DNA of 64,000 nucleotides from Dryomyza anilis (lineage: Eukaryota > Arthropoda > Insecta > Diptera > Dryomyzidae): positions 52,190,791-52,254,790 of the forward strand of contig OX638133.1 in the NCBI GenBank assembly GCA_951804985.1, written 5' to 3'. The notes beneath the pieces were generated by a model. The model made no database searches. It was not told the origin of the DNA and worked only from the letters and a program-made list of their open reading frames with translations. The translations under genes were made by a program, and so were the position numbers. Shown piece after piece: positions 23,244 through 34,554 of the stretch; position 1 is the stretch's first letter, and each line of letters starts with the position of its first letter.

Positions 23244-23758
23244 GCCCTCATCGGCCTTCATACCAAATAATCGTAATGCACCAGGTGGCCAAGGCAATGA
23301 AAAACAGGAGGCGGAAGAGAAAACACAAAATGTAGGTATGAAGCAGACTTTTGAGGGATGAATGTCATACACGAAGAAACACTCCTTATTGCAGTGACTG
23401 TCGTACTTATGGACATGAACAGTGTTCAGATCGTTCGGGTCGGAATGGTTTTCCAGGACATACTGCTCCCCAAGGAAGTCAGCCACCCGTACCTCACGTG
23501 AATGGTCAAGGTGGTATCCAGAACCAAGGCGGGGGTGCTCCAGGATTGAGATGCGATTGGTGCCATAGAGAGGGACACGTCGAGGAGGACTGTCGCGTTA
23601 AACGCGATACACAAGTTTTTCAAGGAAATAATGGTAATGGGAATTTTGAAAACAGGCCCGCTAAATATTGCACTTGGTGCAGAAAGGACGGACATGTTAT
23701 TATGACTTGTTATGCCAAACACAAATATGATGCATGGTACATTAATAGCATTCCATAG
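23244..23758 (+). pseudogene. Gag of element B, part 2: nucleocapsid zinc knuckles
   Basis: This is the continuation of the gag interrupted at 14794. It spans two frames: up to about 23360, then 23351-23758. The second holds a Cys cluster (CHTRRNTPYCSDCRTYGHEQC) corresponding to the first two knuckles of A, then CDWCHREGHVEEDC and CTWCRKDGHVIMTC (both CX2CX4HX4C), linked by a Gly/Asn/Gln-rich stretch. It binds the genomic RNA in the family. Confidence 0.75.
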
Positions 23759-24238
23759 GGAAACTACCAGGTGCCCAGTCCAAGCAACTAACCTGGGGAC
23801 CCCTAGCAAATAGTGTAGTAAGGCCAGTAGTTGTAGAAGTTTCAAAGAGGACACTACAACAAAATAAAACAGCGAATATTATTAACGCAGAAAATTAAGA
23901 ACAAAAAGTAAAAATACATATTAATGAAGATAGAAATCTTCCAACAAAAACATATAATGAACTAAATAATAATAATAAACAACTTGACGCGAATAATGAA
24001 CAGAATATACGAATTAACGAAATTAAAAATAAACAAATTATAAAGAAAGTAAAACCAATTGAATCGGAAGTTAAAAATCAAGAATAATAAAATCAAAAGT
24101 AAATCAAAGAAAGAAAGTTGTAATTAACTGCCCTAAAAACTTGGGAATTCTATATCAAACGGCTGGCAAGACTGTGGATACATTCCGTACAGGGGCGAGT
24201 ATAGTATGCAATGAAGTAATTTCAATATTTCTTTTTAT
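23759..24238 (+). pseudogene. gag-pol linker remnant of element B
   Basis: Mainly Asn/Lys-rich decayed coding sequence. The open stretch 24120-24238 (INCPKNLGILYQTAGKTVDTF) corresponds to C around 62560-62680. It ends at the foldback insertion. Confidence 0.45.
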
Positions 24239-25384
24239 AGCAAAAATATTGTTTTTTGCGGGCTCAAGATCTTGCCAGATACAAAGTGCTATGTACTGGG
24301 GAGTGAAACAAACAACAATTGACATAAACAAAAAGTTGTTGGCTGACCGTACAGCTGTTTCGGAAGCTGCCAAGCTTCCTCACCAGCGGTATTCTGCACA
24401 ACTTCTGCATAGAAAGGCCTATAAGATCATTTTGTGCAATGAACTAAATGCGAATTTAGTACAAGCACAAAACAACCAGGCAAAACATGCAAACATTGCA
24501 GCAACTTTATGCTTGTCAATTGTTGTTGTCGCATTGCAGCAAGCATCATATAGGCTGTAATGTCACTACAGAATCAAATATGACCACTTCGCTTATTAAA
24601 AACTAAAATCTCACGATTTTATGATATTTTTATGCGCTGTGCCCTGCGAATGTATAAATTGTTGATTGTTTCTCGACCTAAAATAGAGTTATTGCAAACA
24701 TTTTGGTTTTGCGGGCTCAAGGTCTTGCCAGATAAAAAGTGCTATGTATTGGGGAGTGAAACAAACAACAATTAACAAAAACAAAAAGTTGTTAGCTGAC
24801 CGTACAGCTGTTTCGGAAGCTGCCAAGCTTCCTCATCAGCGGTCTTCTGCACTTTGTATCTGGCAAGACCTTGAGCCCGCAAAAACAATATTTTTGCAAT
24901 AACTCTATTTTAGGTCGAAAAACAAACAAATATTTATACATTCGCAGGGCACAGCGCATAAAAATATCATAAAATCGTGAGATTTTAATTTTTAATAAGC
25001 GTAAGTGGTCATATTTGATTCTGTAGTGACACTACAACCTATATGATGCTTGCTGCAATGCGACAACAACAATTGACAAGCACAAAGTTGGTGCAATTTT
25101 TCCATGTTTTGCCTGGTTGTTTTGTTTTGTACTAAATTCGCATTTAGTTCATCGCACAAAATGATCTTATAGGCCTTGCTATGCAGAAGTTGTGCAGAAG
25201 ACCGCTGATGCAGAAGCTTGGCAGCTTCCGAAACAGCTGTACGGTCAGCAAACAACTTTTTGTTTTTGTCAATTGTTGTTTGTTTAACCCCCCAGTACAA
25301 AGCACTTTGTATCTGGCAAGACCTTGAGCCCGCAAAAACAATATTTATGCAATAACTCTATTTTAGGTCGAAAAAAAAACAAAA
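24239..25384. mobile_element. Foldback element, type A, inserted in element B
   Basis: A ~1.15-kb element of long inverted arms (about 24249-24660 and 24900-25345) around an inner pair (24707-24742 and 24848-24886). Terminal blocks read GCGGGCTCAAGGTCTTGCCAG and TCGACCTAAAATAGAGTTATTGC (shortened here). Three 47-bp cores occur: 24345-24391, 24798-24844 and, inverted, 25200-25246. The host word ATTTCTTTTTAT flanks it on both sides (24227-24238 and 25385-25396), a possible 12-bp target duplication. Element B reading frames resume at about 25428. It has no coding capacity. Confidence 0.7.
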
Positions 25385-25396
25385 ATTTCTTTTTAT

Positions 25397-25982
25397 TATT
25401 AGCGCTATATGCGTTGTATAGTCAGAAATGTATAATAAATTCACGATTTTTAAAATTAAATTGTCTTTAATTGCTAATAATTTTAAGAGTAAATTTATGT
25501 CGAGGAAAATGAAATTTGCTTCACAATTAGGCATGCATCGTAAAATATTTAACCGGCATGGAGAGTGTTTCAAGATATCCGATACGAGTGATGTGTTCAT
25601 TGAAGTACCTTGCGAGGCAGCAAAAAATGGAAAACTTACTCTGTTAGTGGATTCTGGAGCTGAGGCCAGCCTGATTAAAGAAAATAGGATGGCAAATTTG
25701 CCGAATTTTAATAAAAATATTCAGAAAGATCTGAGTGGTGCTTTTGGTGGATGCGTTAGAACCTTAGGCTTCACTAAGATCCGGCACACAAACATAGAAA
25801 ACCTGAGTTTGACGCTACACGTTGTGTCACTTGAACAAGGAATAGCAGCAGATGGAATAGTCGGTCGTGACAATCTCCTGACTATCTCTGACAGATCTAT
25901 AATAAATGCGTTAAATAAAAAAATTACCTTTTTCAATGAAGACAAAAATCACCTTGTTAAATTTCCATTACAATTATTGTAA
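25397..25982 (+). pseudogene. Protease of element B
   Basis: The frame from about 25428 includes FIEVPCEAAKNGKLTLLVDSG (retropepsin active site DSG), AFGGCVRTLG and ADGIVGRDNL. It aligns with 20573-21190 and 20165-20572 of A, and C at 62870-63200. Confidence 0.8.
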
Positions 25983-26036
25983 GACATAGAAAATATTAAT
26001 TTTAATCAACAAATCAGGGTACAGCCCAGAAAGGCC

Positions 26037-26902
26037 ATGGTTGTATCACTGCCGTTAAGAACAAGAATTCCTATAGTTTTGTTGCACAAACAGGAAATTC
26101 ATCCAGGAGTATATTTGGGAGAGAGTTTAACAAAAGTTAGAAGAAATAGAGCATATGCATCAATTTTAAATGCCACCGATTGGGACGTGACCATTGATAG
26201 CAATTTCAAGCCACAATTTTCAAATTTTAACAAATATAAAGAAGCAACAAAGGCGAGTTCTACAATAAACTCGGTAATTATAAAAAATAGAATTGATAGA
26301 TTATTAGGGAATGTAAAGATCGATAAATCATTAAATAAAGAAGAAGTTGCATCTTGCAAAATATTTGCTTGTCATATCATGACGTTTTTCATTTGGAAGG
26401 GTATGAATTAACATTCACTCCGATATTAAAACATGAAATACACACACAATGGAATCAGCCACCAATAAATCAGAAACAGTATAAACTTCCGCATATGCAT
26501 AGAAATGAGATTAATAGACAAGTATCAAAGATGTTAGACGTGAAATAATTCCACCAAACATGTCGCCTTCGAATTCCCCATTATTATTGGTACCTAAAAA
26601 GGGCGATGAAGATGGCAATAAGAAATGGAGACTGGTTATAGATTTCCGAAAATTAAATGACGTCACCATCAAACAGGTATTTCCTATACCACGAATAGAT
26701 GAGATATTAGATCAGTTAGGTCATAGTCGGTATTTTTCAACACTAGATTTAGCAAGTGGTTCTAGTTGAAGATAGTGACAAAGAAAAGACTGCTTTCAGT
26801 ACAGGTGTTGATCATTTCGAATTAAACAGAAAGCAGGTGCCCTACCAGACCCATCCAAAGTAGAGTGTGTAAAAAATATTCCACTTCTGAGAAATAGGAA
26901 AA
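26037..26902 (+). pseudogene. Protease-RT linker and RT fingers of element B, internally deleted
   Basis: Frames 26037-26411, 26354-26548 and 26560-26769 correspond to the linker (HKQEIHPGVYLGES), the pre-RT region (FTPILKHEI) and RT fingers (WRLVIDFRKLN, RYFSTLDLASG). The rest of RT, including the YLDD box, is missing: the frame is joined at about 26835 to connection sequence (LPDPSKVECVKNIP). Confidence 0.75.
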
Positions 26903-27004
26903 TAAAATTGTCGTATTCAATACAGATAATCCAAAACGACAATTGCATTACTGACCTATATTAATAGCGCAAGCTATCAAACCTTGAAAATGGTCATTCC
27001 ACCC
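26903..27004. repeat. ~102-bp direct repeat, copy 1 (copy 2 at 29226-29330)
   Basis: The block from AAAATTGTCGTATTCAATAC to GGTCATTCCACCCAA recurs at 29226-29330 with one or two changes. It interrupts the element B pol right beside the SINE at 27005. Confidence 0.8.
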
Positions 27005-27316
27005 AATAATATAATAATAGTTTGGCACTATAGTCCTATAAGAACTTCGGCCGTGCTCTCTCACCATTTTGAGCTGTGCGTGTTATATTTGTACTCAAAG
27101 TGGTGGGACCTACAGTTTACTGCCGAATCCGAACGGCGGGTGAGTGCTTTTCATAGGCAATGTTTTACTCTCGTAGGTTTGCCATTTACTGCCGAGAGGT
27201 AGCGCGGTATAGAAAAATGTTTCTATGAAAAGATGTTGTTAGCCCCAGTCCAGTCTTGAACCGGGGACCTTTCGGCTCGCAGTCCAACGCACTTACCACT
27301 GAACTACCGCGTCTAC
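27005..27316 (-). repeat. tRNA-derived SINE, copy 2
   Basis: Same family as 5123-5439. The minus-strand head includes the B-box-like GGTTCAAG. The A-box region has a few substitutions (GTAGACGCGGTAGTTCAGTGG). The tail is AT-rich. I see no clear target duplication. Confidence 0.8.
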
Positions 27317-27747
27317 AAATTTTTAGTCTAAATTAATTATTACAGAAAATTTATAGGAGGTATGGCAAAATTGTCATTACCAATAAACTGTTTGCTTAAT
27401 AAGGGCGCGACCATTGGAACGACAATTTTCAGGAATCGTTTTTAAAACTTATTGGCGCGGTTCTTTCGCAAGGTGAAGTTGAAAGCGACCGTCCGATCGC
27501 GTTTGCCAGTATGTACGAAGCGGAAATGCGCTATTCTACTATAGATAAAAAATTTTTGGCAATTGTATGGGCAACAAAAAATTTTAGGGCATATCTTTTG
27601 GGAAGACCATTTAAAATTTATACAGATCATCAGCCCCTAAAGGGTATAGCAAACTTAAAAGATCAGACATCACGTCTTGCGCGTTTCCGACACAAATTAT
27701 CGGAATATGATTTCGAAATTCATTACAAACCGGGAAAAGTAATTTAA
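27317..27747 (+). pseudogene. Connection and RNase H of element B
   Basis: Starting near 27330, the connection (YYRKFIGGMAKLSLPIN-like) is followed by RNase H: YSTIDKKFLAIVWATKNFRAY and IYTDHQPLKG, and the HYKPGKVI end, in frame 27511-27747. This is the region missing from element A. Frameshifts lie upstream. Confidence 0.75.
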
Positions 27748-28830
27748 ACGCGGATGCGCTTAGCCGCATACCGAATAATACTGAAAAAGTAGTTGTAGTA
27801 CAAACACGTTCGAAAACTATGAAAAGAGACAAGGAAGACGATAAGAAGCAGTCAGAATGCGATCCTGACGATTTGATAACAAAGGAAAATGAGAATATAA
27901 TAATTCTAACTGAACCTCGGGACATAGAAACGGTAATTAAAGATTTTCACGATGGAAGGAAGTAAGGATATGCAGAAGCAAATAAAGGTTTATGTGAAAA
28001 ATTGTTCAAAATGCCAGGTAAACAAGAGTTCAAGGCTGACGAAGATGTCAATGGTTCTAACTGATACGCCAGTCAGACCCTTTGACAAAGTGTACATGGA
28101 CCTGGTGGGTATTATGCCTGAAACTATTTCAGGGAATAAATACATCTTAACGTTTCAGGACGATTTTTCTAAATTTATGTGCTGTGTGGCTATACCCGAT
28201 GCGGAAGCCAACACCGTAGCAAAAGCATTCTTCAACGAAATAGTTACACGCCACAATATACCCAAAGTATTGGTTACAGACAATGGATCGAAGTTCGTTT
28301 CCAAACAGTTTTCGGATACATGTAAATTATTATGAATTAAAAAATTACATATAACACCCTACCATCCACAGGCTAATGGGTCATTCGAACGAAGTCATCG
28401 TCCACCAGCTGAATATTTACGTAGTTTTGCTAAAGTGGATGGGTCAAACTGGGACCAATGGTTAAATTCTGCGATGCATGTCGCCTTCTTATCGTCGCCT
28501 CACGGTGCATACATCGACGGGTCAAACACCATTCCGTACGTTGTACGGGTTTGATTTCGACATGCCTACGAATTTAGAGCGTAAATGTTCACCTTTGTAT
28601 AACGCAGAGGACTACAATAAGATCACACGAGATCGCCAGGCAAAATCAATTTAATAAAAAACCAAACCAGGAAGAATAAGTTCTCTCCAATTTGGAAGGG
28701 ACCCTACGTGGTCGTAGATGGAAGTGGGCCAGTGACCACGACGATATTGGTCAAAAACAAAGATAAGAAAATTCATAATAATTTGTTAAATATAACAAAT
28801 AGTGTATGCCGTTAAAACTAAAAATATTAT
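27748..28830 (+). pseudogene. Integrase of element B
   Basis: Frame 27952-28335 has the zinc region (KNCSKCQ), D of YMDLVG and D of VTDNGSKF, then a stop TGA at 28332; the third catalytic residue follows past it (FERSHR at about 28385). The C-terminal GPY-like part (PIWKGPYVVVD) lies at 28690-28720. The N-terminal part (27750-27950) is in other frames. Recognisable homology ends by about 28830 and no env follows. Confidence 0.8.
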
Positions 28831-29225
28831 AATATTACCCTTAATTAAGACCAATAAAAGTAACAATATAAAAGCTATTAGCTTTCCGTTGACAATTAAA
28901 CTCGTAGATTGCAACATTATGATAGAAAAATAAATCTAACCATAAGGTATAGAGTAATCATTAAATAAAACCTTAAATAACTCATCATTTAGAGGAAGGA
29001 ATAAATATAAATAGTTTAGCAAAACAGTAAGTAAAATCAAAAGAAAAAAAACATTGGACACATTAAAAATAATAATTTAGTAATAAAAAAATAAAAAAAA
29101 TATATATAACTATTTTAGGAGAAGAACTTATAATTTTAAAGTTAGATAATCATCAATTGAGAAAAGAAATAAATTAAGCAAAAGAAACAAATTGCCTTCA
29201 TATAAAATTAAATGAAAACTCGTCA

Positions 29226-29330
29226 TAAAATTGTCGTATTCAATACAGATAATCCAAAACCACAATTGCATTACTGACCTATATTAATAGCGCAAGCTAT
29301 CAAACCTTGAAAATGGTCATTCCACCCAAG
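29226..29330. repeat. ~105-bp direct repeat, copy 2 (copy 1 at 26903-27004)
   Basis: Near-identical to 26903-27004, including GGTCATTCCACCCAA. Here it is not followed by a SINE. Confidence 0.8.
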
Positions 29331-29954
29331 TGATTCATGCTGAAGCACATATGCAATTTGTACTAACGTACGTATATCATACACTAAGCAAGCGTTCGTA
29401 GCTGGCATATAAATGCAGATCTTGCAGTTTGTTTTGATACCATAAACAATGAAAATGAATATCATATAATATGACTTTTATTTAATACACGAAAATAATA
29501 TAATAACATATTAAACATGTTTAAAAAATAAATCGCAATTCCAATTATATTTAATTACATGCAGAGAAATCATAGGTACTTTGTACATTAATATAATTCA
29601 ATTTGAATAAGTTTAAATATAAGAAATGAATTTGAAGAACTTACTTATAATAATTTAAATTACTTGAAGAAAAAGAAAAATATTAGTTAGTATTCAAATT
29701 TAAAAAAAGAGAGATATATAAATATTTAGTACAGTTAAAATTTAAAAAAAAGGGAACAGGAAAATATAATAGTAGAATAAATAAAATAAAAAAAAAACAG
29801 GTATTAAGTATTAAAATTTTAATAGAAATAAAAAACTAAACAAAAACAAAGAATTTAAAATTTAAAAAATATGGTGAAATATATTTTCCGCGAGAATTCA
29901 GGACAACACAATCATGGGCAGAGAAGTCGTCTGATCAAAATTGTATATATGTTT

Positions 29955-30320
29955 TTTTTAATACAATTTTGTGGTTTTTCACGAACGTGATTTTTCACAG
30001 AGAAACCGACGACACGATTCAGCAACCTCTAAGGGTTAATATGTGAAAATATGGACAAGTTGGCAACTGTGGAAGTTCCTTTTTTGATCCGTTTTTCAAG
30101 GTGATATGTCGTAATTTTGTAAAATTTGTCATGTTTGAGTAGTTTTCACGATAATTCACGAACTTGATTTTTCACAGAGAAACCGATTACACGACATACA
30201 ATTTTGTGTTTTTTTCACGAACGTGATTTTTCACAGAGAAACTGATTACACGACAAGATTCAGCAACCTTTAAGGGTTAATATGTGAAAATATGGACAAG
30301 TTGGCAACTCTGGAAAAATA
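29955..30320. repeat. Direct repeats with CACGAACGTGATTTTTCACAG
   Basis: A ~115-bp block at 29955-30075 recurs at 30205-30320 (ATTTTTCACAGAGAAAC, AAGGGTTAATATGTG, GACAAGTTGGCAACT), with a shorter partial copy around 30135-30200. Confidence 0.75.
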
Positions 30321-31704
30321 TTAAGTGCAGTTAAAATTAAAAAAAAAAAATTAATAATTGAATTGGAAAAAAAAGAGGAAACATATTAGTAAATAAATGG
30401 AGAAAATATATATATAGGTATTAAATATTATTTTTTTAAAAGATTAAATTTTTATAGAAGAAAAAAAAAATATATATGGGCTATTCCACACCAAATCGAC
30501 CAAAAAAAGTCAAATTTTTTCCAATTCAATTCCTTTTCGATTTAACTGAAATTTGGCAACTGATAAAAGGTATCGTGACTTGGTCTAACCATTTTTTATT
30601 TTTTCCGACCACTACTTCCAGAGATACAGTGGCTCAAAGTTGGAAAAAAGGGCGGTTCATATTTAAATATTTCTTGAACTAGAAGTGCTTAAAACTCCGT
30701 TAATTACTCGTTTTAAAGCTAATAGAACAAGCTTAAGTTGTAACTTTTAAACGTTAACATGTGGCCAGCCCGTGGTCATTATTTTTGCACTTCAAAATTG
30801 TGGTTCTTAAAAATGGTTCTTTTTTTCAAAAGTAAAATTTGCAATAATTTTTCAATGTATTTGTACCTCTAATTTCGAAAATGGCGTCAGTTTCATCAAC
30901 TTGTCTCTAGTTTTCAAAAATCAACTTGTCTTTCAAGTTTTCAATAATTCAGAAATCTTTAATATCATACATAACACGACATGAGCACCAAGATGATTCA
31001 AAATGTTTGACAAGATCGCAGAAAAGAACACTCATCTCGAACAAATCGGCAACCAAGTCAACGGGACCAAAACTCTCTTAAACGACTAAGAGTCCAGCGT
31101 ATCAACCTGACGACGTCCACTGGAGATAACACCATTTGCAAATTCCACAAGAACCATCAGAGCCCAACAAATCCATCCCAATACATACAACGAAACATTG
31201 AAATTGAACAAGGCAAATCCGACCCAACACACAGAAGAGCAAGAGAAAAAAAATGGTCCAACAGTAGGGCGTATAAAAGTCACTCATGTAATTTTCACAC
31301 CTCCCTACCTACCAATAAACACACAAAGACTCAATACACAAACAAAACACATATAAATAATTAACATAAGTTTATCCATATAAATATATATTAATTATCA
31401 TACAATTTCAAGTATTGAATCGGTTAGATTACCATTATAAGTATTAACAAATATTACACAAGTATAAACAAAGATATAAAAAAAACAGAGAAAAAAACAT
31501 AACAAAAAAATAAAATAAAATATATATACAAAAAAAAAAAATAATAACAGTATATAAAAAAATACATATATAAAATAGAAGAAATCTATCTAAAAAATAT
31601 TATTATTATTATTATTGAGAAACATTCAAATATTCAAAAATATTTTTATATATGAGAGAAAAAATAAACATATTATAATTGTTAAAATAACATATTATCA
31701 TTAT

Positions 31705-32356
31705 TATCACCATGTTAAAATATACAGTGGTTCTCCAACAATTATACTATTTCGCATTTTTTTTTTTAGTTTGGCACTACAGTCCGAGATTTATCACCAT
31801 TTTGAGCTGTGCGTGTTATATTTGTACTCAAAGTGGTGGGACCTACAGTTTATTGCCGAATCCGAACGGCGGGTGAGAGCTTTTCATAGGCAATGTTTTA
31901 CTCTCGTCGGTTTGCCATTTACTGCCGAGAGGTAGCGCGGTATAGAAAAATGTTTCTATGAAAATATGTTGTTAGCCCCAGTCCAGGCTTGAACCGGGGA
32001 CCTTTCGGCTCGCAGTCCAACGCACTAACCACTGAGTTACCGCGGCTACCGCTATTTTGCAATTGGTGTCAGCCAAAAACTGCAAGTCGGACTTTCTTCA
32101 AAAGTCACGTACACCAAAATTGAGTGAATGTGAAAATTCACTAGAACATTATGAAATAGAATTTAAGAAAAGCTTGAAACGAAGGTATTGTTAATAACTT
32201 TCGTTACAATTTAAAAGATTGTAGTTTAGTCAACCTCAAGTGGAGGTAATAATGTTAATAAAGCAATAAAAGTGTAATTTCAACTTAAAACTAAAAAGTG
32301 TTTTTTTAATTAAAATCTCTAAAATAATTTATCTAAAATTTACAACAGAGTGTCCG
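31705..32356 (+). repeat. LTR-like sequence, possible 3' LTR of element B, split by SINE copy 3
   Basis: 31705-31756 plus 32056-32262 match 12796-13030 in order, at ~94% by eye in the best part. The following part (32263-32345) is only weakly similar and holds an AATAAA-like word. It ends near TTTACAACA, like the LTR at 13146. Confidence 0.45.
31757..32049 (-). repeat. tRNA-derived SINE, copy 3
   Basis: Head GTAGCCGCGGTAACTCAGTGG on the minus strand, B-box-like GGTTCAAGCC, and a poly-A tail (T-run at 31757-31767). A stretch of about 20 bases near the 3' end is missing. The host words CTATTTCGCA (31747-31756) and CTATTTTGCA (32052-32061) look like a one-mismatch target duplication within the LTR-like sequence. 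Confidence 0.85.
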
Positions 32357-32367
32357 TCTAGTGTGAG

Positions 32368-33580
32368 AAATTTATTTTGTTTTAATGTGGTTTAGGTGGA
32401 GTGATAACTCCTAAATGTCCTAAGTGTTTGGGAAACGGTCCCCAGAACATGGCGGAACTGGGGCTTCATGTTCTCGGCAAAACCCGTCCCAGCAGATGTA
32501 GGATATAAAATTATTAATAGAACACCTGAGCCAGCCACCAATAGAAAAGTTAATAGAGTAGGAGAAATAATACCATACCACATAAGATAAAAAAATTATA
32601 ATAAAAAAAGAGGAAATATTTATGGATAAAAATAGTGAAACAAGAAAATCATTTAAACTAGGAGTTGATATAAGAACCGAAAATCTGAACGCAAAGAAAT
32701 TGCGTCAGCTAGATTACCATTAGAAGTAGATATAAGACCATATTTAGAAGTTAAGATTAATAATAGTAGTTTTAGGGAATTAATGGATAGTGGGGCTTCG
32801 GTCAGCTGTTTAGGTAAAGATTGCATGGAAATTATGGAGAAAATGAATATTCTAATATTCGACTACAAATCAGTCATCAAAACAACTGATGAAAAATCCC
32901 AAAGTATTATAGGTAATGTTAGGGTAAAAATTCAATGTCATGATAAATCCAAAATGTTAACATTATATTTAGTCCCGTCTTTGTCACAAAAGTTATATTT
33001 ACGTATAGATTTTTGGAAAGCGTTTGGTATCAGTCCATGTTTTGCCAACAGTGTTAATGAGATATCTGTAGAACATGACAGTGATAGTGAAAGTTTAAAT
33101 ATGCACGTCTTAGGTAGGGAACAGAATTTTATGTTAGATAGTGCCAAAAGTAAGCTTAAATGTTTTACAAAATTTGGTTTAGGGAAAACTCATCTAGAAA
33201 CACATTCGATCGATACAGGTGATGCACCACCAAAGAAGATGCGATATTACCCGATCTCACCTGCGATTCAAAAATTAACTTTTGATGAACTCGACCGAAT
33301 GTTAGGCTTAGACGTGATTGAGTTAGCCAATCAAGCGAGTTGGAATAATCGAACCACGCTAGTCGAACAAAGCCAGCCAAGAACCGTCTTTGTCGTAATG
33401 CACGTGAGCTAAATAAGGTGACCAAAAAAACTGCACACCCCTTACCAAACATCGACGGTTTTTTGAGTAGGTTAGATGATTTTATTTCGGCGGTAGACCT
33501 CAAAGACGCGTTCTGGCAAATACCATTAGAGGAAGCCAGCCGATCAAAAACTGCGTTCACAGTCCAGGGTAGGCCACTCC
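32368..33580 (+). pseudogene. Fragment of another Ty3/gypsy element (D): nucleocapsid end, protease and RT start
   Basis: Near 32370-32430, in two frames, a Cys-rich nucleocapsid remnant. 32783-33412 is protease and linker: LMDSGASVSCLG (retropepsin DSG), then a linker ending DAPPKKMRYYPISPAIQK and WNNRTTLV. 33418-33575 continues with RT (PLPNIDGFLSRLDDFISAVD, LKDAFWQIPLEE, KTAFTVQGRPL). Homology stops abruptly at about 33575. Its sequence differs from A-C and resembles the mdg3/micropia/Osvaldo kind; clade not certain. Confidence 0.8.
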
Positions 33581-34550
33581 ACTGCTGCCAGATATACGGA
33601 TTTCTCCGTATTTCTACGCATTTTTATACGGATTTGATGAAAATACGGATTTTATACGGAATTAGCAAATTATGTTAAAATACTCTGAAAAAATTATGTT
33701 TCTACTACTAGAAGTTAATTTTTTTATTTTTAGTTTCATAAAATTTGTACTTCTTTTCCACTTGTTTTTTTAGCATGACAAGCTGATAATAATATTAATA
33801 TTAATCTGAGCCGTTATGTAAAATACAACTGGGACCTGTTGTCACAGCTGAGTTGGCTTGCTTGAACCGTAACATTTCAATTGCTAGTATTGACAATTTC
33901 GGAGCAATTTATAGAACGCAGTTTCAAAGATCTCAGGATACTTGATTTTGTGGACTCTGTTTACCCCAAAACATTTTTTTTTTGTTTTGATATCGATATC
34001 GTCCACGAGGACAGTTTTGGATGATATCTCGACGGATCTACGGAATTTCCGTTGTTCATGGAAATTGTTGATCGAGTAGTTGTTCTTCCAAATTCATCGG
34101 CTAAATGCTAACACACTTTGGCTTGTATTAATTTGAATAAAAAGAAAGTTAGAAATAACCGTGGATCAGAAAAGCCATAAATAATCTGAAAACGAGAATG
34201 TATCCGTCGAAGTGGATACTAAAATGGAACGAAAGCGTACCGTCATATTCCATGAGACCGTTTGTATGCCGTATTTCGATAATAATACGTTTAACCCCGT
34301 TTCAATGGTACTATTTGTTTTCGTGCCGTAGTTGACGGGCTACACCGATTTCTTTCCGTTAATACTCTGCTACGCAGGTACCGATTTTAATCCGTTATAG
34401 CCAAATGTTTAAAACATAAAAACCAAAATTTATTAATTTTGTAAATAAATTTTATATATATGTATAATAATTTTTAATGTTCATTAATGTTTAATTATAT
34501 TAAAAACTTTTAGCTTATTTTTTTTATTAAACATTAAAAATTAATTGTTT
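33581..34550. other. Unrecognised DNA after element D
   Basis: At 33588-33670, the word ATACGGATTT and its complement AAATCCGTAT recur several times in both orientations, a small inverted-repeat cluster. 33680-34550 has no coding potential that I can support. Confidence 0.35.
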
Positions 34551-34554
34551 TTGT

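Larger units (their letters stand above)
28831..31700. other. AT-rich, decayed region, possibly the former env part of element B
   Basis: No reliable open frame. It holds the second copy of the ~105-bp repeat (29226-29330) and related blocks at 29955-30320. 30470-31300 is less AT-rich, non-coding sequence I do not recognise. 31490-31620 is A-rich, ending in (ATT)n. If B runs from 12.8 to 32.3 kb, the env region would fall here. Confidence 0.4.

Noticed and set aside
30476..30682. 68-codon plus-strand frame
   Set aside because: No domain, no signal, no homologous frame nearby; the surrounding DNA looks non-coding.
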